Shown here: piece by piece, positions 7,509-14,471 of the stretch
Layout: every line of letters begins with the position of its first letter
How positions within the stretch are numbered: the stretch's first letter is position 1
From: Vibrio splendidus
Lineage (GTDB): Bacteria; Pseudomonadota; Gammaproteobacteria; Enterobacterales; Vibrionaceae
DNA length: 64,000 nucleotides
Assembly: GCF_003345295.1 (NCBI RefSeq)
Contig: NZ_CP031055.1
Location: forward strand, 806,001 to 870,000
Direction: 5' to 3'
Translations under genes and position numbers: made by a program
The notes under the pieces: model-generated
What the model was told of the DNA's origin: nothing
Databases searched by the model: none
Seen by the model: the letters and a program-made list of their open reading frames with translations, nothing else

Positions 7509-8003
7509 TTAGTCGCGAACAGTGACTTTAGTAATCACGATGTCTTCACACGGCACATCTTCATGTCCCCAGCGAGTGGTGGTTGGTGCAAGCGCAATCT
7601 TGTTTACCACATCCATACCTGCTGAAACCTTGCCAAACACAGCGTAGCCCCAACCTGAGTTGCTGGTTGCTGTATGATCAAGGAAATCATTGTCGTCAAG
7701 GTTGATAAAGAACTGCGCCGTTGCTGAATGGGGTGCGTCAGTGCGAGCCATTGCGAGAGATCCAATCACGTTCTTTAAGCCGCGGTTAGCTTCATTCACA
7801 ATAGGTGCACGAGTTGGCTTTTCTGTCATGTCGATAGTGTGTCCACCACCTTGAATCATGAAACCTTCAATAACACGGTGAAATGTTGTGCCTTCGTAGA
7901 AGCCATCTTGGCAGTATTTAAGGAAGTTTTTCGACGTTACCGGCGCTTTTTCAAGGTTCAGTTCAATTTCAATGTCGCCAAAGTTTGTGGTCAGAATGAT
8001 CAT
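7509..8003 (-). CDS. ppiB: peptidyl-prolyl cis-trans isomerase B (cyclophilin)
   Basis: 164 residues, the length of cytoplasmic PpiB, with no signal peptide. The cyclophilin active site is visible as TTFHRVIEGFMIQGGG (residues 39-54: Arg43, Phe48, Gln51), followed by SLAMART and AQFFINL. It catalyses isomerisation of Xaa-Pro bonds during folding. It appears monocistronic; the gap up to the dsbA end contains nothing else recognised. Confidence 0.96.
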   Translation of the reverse strand: MIILTTNFGDIEIELNLEKAPVTSKNFLKYCQDGFYEGTTFHRVIEGFMIQGGGHTIDMTEKPTRAPIVNEANRGLKNVIGSLAMARTDAPHSATAQFFINLDDNDFLDHTATSNSGWGYAVFGKVSAGMDVVNKIALAPTTTRWGHEDVPCEDIVITKVTVRD

Positions 8004-8163
8004 AAAGGTCCCAATATTTGAGTGCTAATATTTTGAATGCTACAGCACTGTGGATAGCTTAATTGAGTGCAGTATATGAAAAATTGTGGAGGATGCCAGT
8101 TAACAATACTTCCCAAGCGGATTTACGGGAATGGTGAGTGGCTAGGGAGACTTCATATATAAG

Positions 8164-8190
8164 AAAGCCAGCGATGGAATCACTGGCTTT
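8164..8190 (-). terminator. Rho-independent terminator of dsbA
   Basis: Read on the minus strand, AAAGCCAG and CTGGCTTT arms (8183-8190 and 8164-8171) enclose 11 bases, followed by a short T-rich tail. Confidence 0.75.
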
Positions 8191-8205
8191 GAGATAAAAA
8201 CGGAC

Positions 8206-8805
8206 TTAGAGCGTTAGCAGGTACTTAACTAGTTGGTTGTACTCTTCGTAGCTCTTTATTTGATCCGGTTTTACGATGTATTTGTTGTTAACCAGAACTC
8301 CAGGAACACCAGTTAGTGTGCTTTGATCAAACTCTTTATCGAAACGTTTTTGCATCGAGTTCACTGCAAAGCTGTTGTAAGCCGCATCAAACTTCTTCGC
8401 ATCGATACCGTTATCAATGAAAACTTCACGCAGTTCAGCTTCATTTTTTGGTGTTTGTTGCTTCTCATGGATCTGAGCAAACATGGCAGGAACCAAGCTT
8501 TCTTCAGCGTCTAGAGCAATCATGGTCGCGTAAGCCTTCGCCATTGGTACTGCCATGTTGTTACCCATAAAAGCGACGTGCACTTTTTTGAAGCTTGCAG
8601 ACTTTGGCAAGTCTGCTTTTAGGTACTTAATGACCCCTTCAAACTTGTAACAATGCGGGCAGTAGAAAGAGAAAAATTCGGTAACGACAGGCTTGTCGGC
8701 CTTTGCTACATCAAGGATTTTGTAGTGCGTGCCTTCTTCAAATTGTGCGGCGTTTACTGAAGCGCTCAAGAGTAGAGCGGCAAAGAGACTAAATAGTTTT
8801 TTCAT
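8206..8805 (-). CDS. dsbA: thiol:disulfide interchange protein DsbA
   Basis: Periplasmic disulfide donor of the Vibrio DsbA/TcpG type. 199 residues: a signal peptide (about 1-19, ending SVNA|A), a thioredoxin fold with the catalytic CPHC at Cys49-Cys52 (FFSFYCPHCYKF), an inserted helical domain, and the cis-proline loop TGVPGVLVN in the C-terminal third. It oxidises pairs of cysteines in secreted proteins and is reoxidised by DsbB, which is not in this window. The srkA gene that precedes dsbA in E. coli is absent here. Confidence 0.96.
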   Translation of the reverse strand: MKKLFSLFAALLLSASVNAAQFEEGTHYKILDVAKADKPVVTEFFSFYCPHCYKFEGVIKYLKADLPKSASFKKVHVAFMGNNMAVPMAKAYATMIALDAEESLVPAMFAQIHEKQQTPKNEAELREVFIDNGIDAKKFDAAYNSFAVNSMQKRFDKEFDQSTLTGVPGVLVNNKYIVKPDQIKSYEEYNQLVKYLLTL

Positions 8806-8894
8806 GTGTTCATTTCCTAAATTCGGATGTCATTTGATACAGCAAAAGTGCTGTTATAACTTGGTGGCAGATATTACCAAACAGGGACAAACGA

Positions 8895-9269
8895 TTAGGA
8901 AATAGGGGGGCGGTATGGCGCTTGTGGTGAAACAATCGCTTTGTGCGAAGGCTCTTTTTCTATCAGTGCCAGTGACTCAATCTGCGGTTCGAAAGATTCA
9001 GAAACGATAAGTGGTGGCATTTTCAGTAGACAGACTGATCCACAGCAGTGGTGCTCAACGTTGGGTTGTGCACTGGAATAAGGTGTTGGGGTGCTCTCTA
9101 CAGAACTGATGTTAGAAGCAGAGAAAGAGAAGCTATTGGCAGAAGTTGATTGAGCTTGGGGTGCTTGCAGAGCATTGCTGCTCGCGATGCTGTCCACACT
9201 AATGGTGGCCATTAGCATAGCGAAGAGCATGAAAGCGTGTACCCAAATTTTGTTAATCAACTTTGGCAT
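8895..9269 (-). CDS. small secreted or membrane-anchored protein with HHCCGSVC motif
   Basis: 124 residues, function unknown. A hydrophobic N-terminal segment (about 10-28) looks like a signal peptide or anchor. A Ser/Ala/Gln-rich linker follows (30-70), then VEHHCCGSVCLLKMPP with Cys75, Cys76 and Cys80 and two histidines, and a short proline-containing tail. The His/Cys cluster could bind a metal such as copper, or form a disulfide. I do not assign a family. It lies downstream of the TetR gene on the same strand, separated by a gap that contains an inverted repeat. Confidence 0.7.
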   Translation of the reverse strand: MPKLINKIWVHAFMLFAMLMATISVDSIASSNALQAPQAQSTSANSFSFSASNISSVESTPTPYSSAQPNVEHHCCGSVCLLKMPPLIVSESFEPQIESLALIEKEPSHKAIVSPQAPYRPPIS

Positions 9270-9286
9270 GAATTCTTAGTCTTGGT

Positions 9287-9323
9287 AAACGAGTGAAGCG
9301 GGCGAATCATACCTCACTCGTTT
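9287..9323. promoter_or_regulatory. inverted repeat AAACGAGTGA-N17-TCACTCGTTT
   Basis: Perfect 10 bp arms separated by 17 bp, starting 18 bp before the small HHCCGSVC gene and ending 49 bp after the TetR stop. The spacing fits one regulator half-site on each side of a promoter core. No T run follows, so it is a poor terminator. Confidence 0.45.
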
Positions 9324-9371
9324 GTGCATCTCTAATCAAACCCAATAAAACTTAGCCGAGCTCAACTTTTA

Positions 9372-9980
9372 TTACGCTTGATACTGTTTCAGGAACATCT
9401 CGACACTGGACTGGATGATCACCTGTTTGTGTTCCGCATTCGGTGACGGCGCATGACCAATGATTTGTGGCCAAAATGCAGAAGACTTTAACAGTGCAAT
9501 AAATTGGGTAGATGCAAATAGAGGGTCTAGTTCAATTAAGCGGTCATCTGCCTGTGCTGCTTTAATCCAGGTTGTGAGTCCACTTTCTGCTTGGGAATAT
9601 TTCTCCATAGCTTGATGCGCCAGTTCGGCGTTATGGAAATACTCTGAGAACAGCACGCGAGATAAATCGATAAAGCCTTCTGATTCTAAAAGCTCGAGTT
9701 CTTGATTAGCAATCGAAGCGAGCTGCTCATTAAGAGGCAGTTCTGCTTGATAAGGGAAATGCGTCGCGGCGAGAGTCTTGCTCCAAATACTGTCTAGAAT
9801 CTCATCTAAAAGCAGTTCTTTGCTGGCAAAGTGGTTGTATACAGTGCGCTTTGATACTTCCGCGCGGCTCGATATTTTATCCATGCTGGTGGCCTTGTAA
9901 CCGTGCTCAGTAAACTCTGCGATAGCAGCAGCAACGATCGATTCACGTTTTCTTTGGCTCAGCGTTTTTTTTACAGTCAT
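9372..9980 (-). CDS. TetR/AcrR-family transcriptional regulator
   Basis: 202 residues from ATG 9980; a TTG five codons upstream (9995) is possible but lacks a better ribosome site. The N-terminal helix-turn-helix is clear: ESIVAAAIAEFTEHGYKATS then MDKISSRAEVSKRTVYNHF, about residues 13-53. The C-terminal half resembles AefR-like ligand-binding domains. It probably represses a neighbouring or distant exporter or enzyme. It is divergent from the YbiB-like gene, with a dyad ACCAAT-N6-ATTGGT between them. Confidence 0.9.
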   Translation of the reverse strand: MTVKKTLSQRKRESIVAAAIAEFTEHGYKATSMDKISSRAEVSKRTVYNHFASKELLLDEILDSIWSKTLAATHFPYQAELPLNEQLASIANQELELLESEGFIDLSRVLFSEYFHNAELAHQAMEKYSQAESGLTTWIKAAQADDRLIELDPLFASTQFIALLKSSAFWPQIIGHAPSPNAEHKQVIIQSSVEMFLKQYQA

Positions 9981-10053
9981 TTGGATGTTACTCAATAGGT
10001 CGCAGTTAGCATTGCATACGATAATTTTACACCAGTAAGTTTACTTTTAGAAC

Positions 10054-10071
10054 ACCAATCCGCGTATTGGT
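10054..10071. promoter_or_regulatory. candidate TetR operator ACCAAT-N6-ATTGGT
   Basis: A perfect dyad with 6 bp arms, 73 bp before the TetR start and about 106 bp before the divergent YbiB-like gene. The position suits autorepression. Confidence 0.4.
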
Positions 10072-10177
10072 AATTAGGTCGATAGCAACTGAATCGCTTT
10101 GCAATGCACTGTGGGTATCATAGAATCGAAAGCGTATTCGAATTTTATTGATATCAACGGAAGAGAATAAACAATCA

Positions 10178-11134
10178 ATGAGTAGTATTTTAGAGTGTAT
10201 TCGTACAGTTGGACGAGGAGAAAGAGGGCGTAAGCCTTTATCGTTCGAACAAGCCTACCGCATCATGGATGAGTATTTAAGCGGAGAGGTCGGTGACGAC
10301 CAAATGGCTATGCTACTGATGTTGATTCGTGTGCAGAATGAAACCAATGAAGAGATCGCAGGCTTTGTAAAAGCCTTTCAATCTCGAGTACCAGACTTAG
10401 GCGCTGATATTGACTGGCCGTGCTACGCAGGTAAGCGTAACGATACTGCCAGTGGTAAGCCTTGGAACTTGCTGGCGGCAAAAATCTTAGCTGATAATGG
10501 CTATAAAGTCTTAATGCATGGCTATATGGATAAGCCGAGCGGTAGGACGCACGTTGAGACTCACCTAGAGTGTGTTGGTGTTCGCCGAGCTCAAGACCCA
10601 CAAGACGCCAAGCAGATACTTGAAGCGGATGGTATCGCCTATTTGCCTTTGGCGAACTTCGCACCTGAAGCGCAAACTATGATTGGTTGGAAACACCGCT
10701 ACGGACTGAGAACACCGATCAACACGGTAGTTCGAGCATTGAACCCAGGTGGTGGCCGTTTGGGTTTACGTGGAAGTTTTCACCCGGGCTTTCCTCAGTT
10801 ACACGCTGAAGTTGAGCATGTCATTGGTAATAAATCCCACTCGGTTATTTCATTTAAAGGTATGAATGGCGAATCAGAATACAACCCTAAGGTGAGTCAA
10901 ACTGTGTGGATGAGTTCTCCTGAGAAGGTGGAATCTTTCTACTGGGAAGGCACGATGAATGTTGAACTGCCTCTGCCTTCTGAATGTGTGCTGGGTACAC
11001 CGGAAGATGAGATGGAGCTGATGGCGAACAGTGTTGTGGACAGTATGACTGCGATTTTATTCGCAGAAACGCACGATAAAACTGAGGCATACCAGAAAGC
11101 GGTGCGTCTGTGGCATGAGTATTGTGCGCGTTAG
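10178..11134 (+). CDS. ybiB: YbiB/TrpD2-like glycosyltransferase-fold protein
   Basis: 318 residues from ATG 10178, with GGAAGAG upstream; a TTG at 10148 is also open but is less likely. The protein resembles anthranilate phosphoribosyltransferase (TrpD): a helical N-terminal domain (GRGERGRKPLSFEQAYRIMD, then GDDQMAMLLMLIRV) and a C-terminal domain with a glycine-rich NPGGGRLGLRG. Family knowledge: YbiB proteins lack the amino-acid biosynthesis role, and the E. coli member binds nucleic acid and is linked to the SOS response. The role here is not established. Confidence 0.85.
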   Translation: MSSILECIRTVGRGERGRKPLSFEQAYRIMDEYLSGEVGDDQMAMLLMLIRVQNETNEEIAGFVKAFQSRVPDLGADIDWPCYAGKRNDTASGKPWNLLAAKILADNGYKVLMHGYMDKPSGRTHVETHLECVGVRRAQDPQDAKQILEADGIAYLPLANFAPEAQTMIGWKHRYGLRTPINTVVRALNPGGGRLGLRGSFHPGFPQLHAEVEHVIGNKSHSVISFKGMNGESEYNPKVSQTVWMSSPEKVESFYWEGTMNVELPLPSECVLGTPEDEMELMANSVVDSMTAILFAETHDKTEAYQKAVRLWHEYCAR

Positions 11135-11158
11135 AGGATGGTTTTTAATCAATGATAG

Positions 11159-11184
11159 AAGGTCAGCGAGTGCTGGCCTTTTTT
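11159..11184 (+). terminator. Rho-independent terminator after ybiB
   Basis: AAGGTCAGC, loop GAGT, GCTGGCCTT with one G-T pair, then a T run. Confidence 0.88.
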
Positions 11185-11233
11185 GTGCTTGATTTCTAGC
11201 AAAGGGCTTTCGTGAATGATCAAACAATAAGAG

Positions 11234-11530
11234 TTACTTTACTCGCATCAATCGATGCATCTTGTCTTCAAATTGAATCTCAATGACTTGTGAGATTTTC
11301 ATCTTCTCTACTCGTTCAAGCATTGCTGTTTGATAGGCTCGTTTCTTCATCCACTCTAACGGTTCTTTAAAGCCATCTTCATTTATCACAAAGGACTGAT
11401 CGGTGATGGAGTCTTCAAAGATATGAACCACCCAAATGCGCGATTGGAAATCTAACAATTCGCTAAAGTAGTTTTTTAGCTTAGGTATAAAGTGAGATAG
11501 AACAGTGTGAGGGGAACGAAGCGAAGTCAT
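11234..11530 (-). CDS. hypothetical protein, 98 residues
   Basis: An unrecognised small soluble protein. I choose ATG 11530 (MTSLRSPHTVLSHFIPKLKN); an upstream TTG at 11548 is possible. It has an aromatic WVVHIFEDS strand and a basic C-terminal helix/strand (MKISQVIEIQFEDKMHRLMR). No signal peptide or membrane segment is seen. It is on the same strand as the next small gene (11715-12008), separated by a hairpin. The frame uses ordinary codons, so a real gene is likely. Confidence 0.6.
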   Translation of the reverse strand: MTSLRSPHTVLSHFIPKLKNYFSELLDFQSRIWVVHIFEDSITDQSFVINEDGFKEPLEWMKKRAYQTAMLERVEKMKISQVIEIQFEDKMHRLMRVK

Positions 11531-11599
11531 AGTGAACCGTTTGGACAATGAAAAGCGGTGCGACGGATGTCTCCAATTCGAGCGCTTATCGGTTAAAGC

Positions 11600-11626
11600 A
11601 GGTAATCATCGTCAATGTGATTACCT
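11600..11626. repeat. inverted repeat AGGTAATCA-N9-TGATTACCT
   Basis: Perfect 9 bp arms with a 9-base loop between the two small minus-strand genes. It could be a weak terminator for the upstream gene (followed by GCTTTAA on the minus strand) or an operator for the 98-residue gene, 70 bp away. Confidence 0.5.
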
Positions 11627-11714
11627 ACTCAAGAACTTGCCACAAAATACGGTATTCATGTGTCGTTGACAATGCTTGTTGAGCTTGTGAGTCAAGACAT
11701 GTGCGATGAGTCTG

Positions 11715-12008
11715 CTATTTAACGAACAAGCCGAAGTCGATTTCTTGCTCTCTTTGGTATTTGACCAGCTTTACTTTCAAATTGTGTTTTGCCGCCAGAT
11801 CAATCGCTAAGCTAGACATGTGTTTTATCTCATCGACGCAGCTAGAGATAAGCGGCTTTTCTTGGTTATCGACAGTGGCGATGAGGGTGTTTTCTGTACC
11901 ATCGACACCGGAATAAATGTACGCGTACATACTGTTGTTGTGTTGCATAAATGGCCTAATTGTAACGATATAATTATTTATGGTGTGAAGAGTACAAGGT
12001 TTATTCAT
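11715..12008 (-). CDS. hypothetical protein, 97 residues
   Basis: Unrecognised. MNKPCTLHTINNYIVTIRPF begins at ATG 12008. The sequence alternates beta-like segments (NYIVTIRPF, MYAYIYSGVDG, NTLIATVDN) with a helix (VDEIKHMSSLAIDLAAKH) and a final strand. This resembles a small single-domain alpha/beta protein with no membrane segment. It is divergent from the CBS-domain gene, 223 bp away. Confidence 0.6.
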   Translation of the reverse strand: MNKPCTLHTINNYIVTIRPFMQHNNSMYAYIYSGVDGTENTLIATVDNQEKPLISSCVDEIKHMSSLAIDLAAKHNLKVKLVKYQREQEIDFGLFVK

Positions 12009-12231
12009 TCAAGCCAGTGTCATAAAGTAAGGCTTTGTAAGGACTCTATTTTTTATTTTTTTGCTCGCGTAAAAATGCTCACAAGCCTTTTGTGACCTTG
12101 TTTTCTCGCCTTGGTAGGTTTTACCTATCAATAAAATTGTTGAAATCCATTTAGTAAAATCAAGATTTTAGACAACAATTAGGTTAACAAGATAGAAAAA
12201 GACATGACGAAAAGTATTTAGGGAGAACGAA

Positions 12232-12648
12232 ATGCATTCAATAAAAGTGAAAGATTACATGACGCCGCAGGTTGTGACATTCACTCCTGACATGCCGTTA
12301 AGTCTCGCGTTAGATAGAGTAATGAGCAGCCATCACATGGGCGGTCCAGTAATTGATGATAATGAGCAAGTTATTGGTTTCCTTTCTGAGCAAGATTTAT
12401 TAGAAAAATTGGTGAAGGTGAGCTATTTCTGCCAAGACACACACATTGTGGGTGATTGCATGTACCAAGAGGTGCTGTCGGTATCACCAGACTTATCCAT
12501 CATTGAATTGGCAGATATGATGCAAGTGGGTAAACCCAAAGCTTATCCAGTGCTCGATAACAAAAAGCTAGTGGGTATGATCACCAGAACCGATGTTTTG
12601 AGAGCAATTGGCAAGAACTTGGAAGAATGCTTCAAACATCAGGTATAG
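12232..12648 (+). CDS. tandem CBS-domain protein
   Basis: 138 residues made of two CBS repeats and nothing else: about 1-60 (KVKDYMTPQVVTFTPDMPLS to VIGFLSEQDLLEK) and 72-132 (VGDCMYQEVLSVSPDLSI to LVGMITRTDVLRAIG). Paired CBS motifs form a Bateman module that usually binds AMP, ATP or S-adenosylmethionine and regulates a partner. No partner domain is fused, so the target must be separate. GGGAG precedes the ATG. It is monocistronic, with a terminator after it. Confidence 0.93.
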   Translation: MHSIKVKDYMTPQVVTFTPDMPLSLALDRVMSSHHMGGPVIDDNEQVIGFLSEQDLLEKLVKVSYFCQDTHIVGDCMYQEVLSVSPDLSIIELADMMQVGKPKAYPVLDNKKLVGMITRTDVLRAIGKNLEECFKHQV

Positions 12649-12692
12649 TAGCGTGTTAAGAACGATTATTTTTCTCAATACCCTCAATTGAA

Positions 12693-12715
12693 AAAGGCGC
12701 ACTAGCGCCTTTTTT
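12693..12715 (+). terminator. Rho-independent terminator after the CBS gene
   Basis: AGGCGC-ACTA-GCGCCT followed by T residues. Confidence 0.92.
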
Positions 12716-12833
12716 CTGTATAGAGCTTTTCTTGGTAGATCCTTTCTTTGTGGCTCCCTAGCTTGTGGAACGCTAGTTTTGGGTCACTAGTTTAGAGAGC
12801 TTGCTTGTGGGTGTCCCAGCTTTTGGAGGTTTC

Positions 12834-14297
12834 ATGTCAAATCAAACGGCAAAGTTTGTAGAAGGTTCAACGATGCGCCACATATTGGTGATGTCGGGGG
12901 CTGGCTCAGTCGGTTTGATGGCGTTATTCGTGGTCGATTTACTCGATATGTTGTTCATCAGTATGTTGGGACAAGTCGAATTGGCCGCTGCGGTGGGTTT
13001 TGCAGGCACGCTGACTTTTTTCTCTACCTCCGTTTCGATCGGTACTTCCATTGCTATGGGCGCGTTAGTTTCCAAAGCGATCGGTTCAAAGAATCAGGAA
13101 CACGCTCGAAACCTCGCCACCAGTATTATGCTGACCGCTTTTGTCATCAGTTTGACGATTACCGCGGTGATGTTTGCTTATATCCCAGAACTGTTAGCCG
13201 CTATAGGGGCAAAAGGGGTTGCCGCAGAGCGAGCTCAAGCTTACCTACAAATATTATTACCAAGTGGCCCTTTCTTAGCATTGGCAATGGCGGCCGGTGC
13301 TGGCTTGAGAGCGGCGGGTGACGCTAAACGTTCGATGTGGGCGACCTTGTCGGGTGGGATTGTTAACGCGATTCTCGACCCTCTGTTTATTTTTGGTTTT
13401 GGTTGGAACATCGAAGGGGCGGCTATCGCTTCTGTTTTTGCTCGTTTTTCGGTGCTCTTTTTCTCGCTTTACCCTTTGGTTCGCAGTCACCAGCTGGTGG
13501 CTCCGCCTTCTTTGACACAATGGCGCAATAATATTCGCCCGATTTTAGCGATAGCAATCCCTGCCATTATCACCAATACCGCAACGCCTATCGGTAATGC
13601 GATTGTGACAACCGGTATCGCACAATATGGTGAGGATTTTGTGGCAGGCTTTGCGGTGATAGGTCGTCTAACACCGGTTTGTTTTGCGGTTATCTTTGCT
13701 TTGTCTGGCGCTGTAGGCCCCATCATTGGGCAAAACTTTGGTGCCGAGCGAATGGACAGAGTAAAAGAAACACTCAACAACTCATTGTTGGTTACTACGG
13801 CATACACCATCGCCGTTTGTATTCTCTTATACTTTGTCCAAGACTATGTGATTCAAGGCTTTAGCCTACAAGGTGATGCGGCAATTATTGTTGCGGCATT
13901 TTGTACTTATGTCGCCTTAACCTTTACTTTTAATGGCGCGCTGTTTGTTGCCAATACTTCTTTCAATAACCTGGGTAAACCGCTTTACTCGACAGCACTG
14001 AATCTGGGTAAAGCCACTCTCGGTACATTGCCGTTCGTCTACTTAGGCTCGCAATGGTATGGCGCATTGGGTGTGTTGTATGGGCAAGCTTTGGGTAATG
14101 TTTTGTTCGGAATACTCGGTACCTTGGTGCTTCGCTATCATATTGCCGAGCTTATGCAAGGTTCTCAAGTTGACCCTGTAGAAGACGATGTATCGATAGT
14201 GAGCTTGAATACACAGCCGTTTTGTTCACACGATGCGGTTCTTATTGATGATGTATCTACGAACAGAGAAGAGTGTAAAGAGTTCAAGTCGCAATAA
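12834..14297 (+). CDS. MATE-family multidrug/cation efflux transporter
   Basis: 487 residues from ATG 12834, chosen because GGAGG lies seven bases upstream and MSNQTAKFVEGSTMRHILVM is a standard MATE start. Twelve transmembrane segments form two MatE halves, linked near residue 230. An acidic residue sits in the first helix (VVDLLDMLFIS), the usual place for ion coupling. It exports cationic drugs in exchange for Na+ or H+; the substrate is unknown. A hydrophilic tail of about 40 residues follows the last helix, longer than in many members. Confidence 0.92.
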   Translation: MSNQTAKFVEGSTMRHILVMSGAGSVGLMALFVVDLLDMLFISMLGQVELAAAVGFAGTLTFFSTSVSIGTSIAMGALVSKAIGSKNQEHARNLATSIMLTAFVISLTITAVMFAYIPELLAAIGAKGVAAERAQAYLQILLPSGPFLALAMAAGAGLRAAGDAKRSMWATLSGGIVNAILDPLFIFGFGWNIEGAAIASVFARFSVLFFSLYPLVRSHQLVAPPSLTQWRNNIRPILAIAIPAIITNTATPIGNAIVTTGIAQYGEDFVAGFAVIGRLTPVCFAVIFALSGAVGPIIGQNFGAERMDRVKETLNNSLLVTTAYTIAVCILLYFVQDYVIQGFSLQGDAAIIVAAFCTYVALTFTFNGALFVANTSFNNLGKPLYSTALNLGKATLGTLPFVYLGSQWYGALGVLYGQALGNVLFGILGTLVLRYHIAELMQGSQVDPVEDDVSIVSLNTQPFCSHDAVLIDDVSTNREECKEFKSQ

Positions 14298-14332
14298 AAC
14301 CGGCATTCCAATATGAGGTTGGTCGGTTTGCA

Positions 14333-14373
14333 AATTTCTTCTTGGCCTTGGACAATTTCTTCTTGACCTTGGA
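14333..14373 (+). repeat. 20 bp tandem repeat covering the zntA -35 region
   Basis: AATTTCTTCTTGGCCTTGGA (14333-14352) and AATTTCTTCTTGACCTTGGA (14354-14373) differ at one base. The second copy supplies the -35 box and left operator arm of the zntA promoter. The first holds the same half-operator with a changed -35. Confidence 0.9.
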
Positions 14374-14394
14374 GTTACCTCCAAGGTTTATACT
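14363..14394 (+). promoter_or_regulatory. MerR-type (ZntR-like) promoter and operator of zntA
   Basis: -35 TTGACC (14363-14368), a 20 bp spacer and -10 TATACT (14389-14394). The spacer is occupied by the dyad ACCTTGGAG-TTAC-CTCCAAGGT (14366-14387), with perfect 9 bp arms. An over-long spacer centred on a dyad is the mark of MerR-family activation by DNA distortion, and it closely resembles the E. coli zntA promoter. No zntR-like gene is in the window. Confidence 0.9.
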
Positions 14395-14471
14395 TTTGAT
14401 GAACTTAAGGTTTGGTTGCTGTGATTAGCCGGCAACAACCTCAAGGCTTTTGAGTATTAAGGAGATACATT

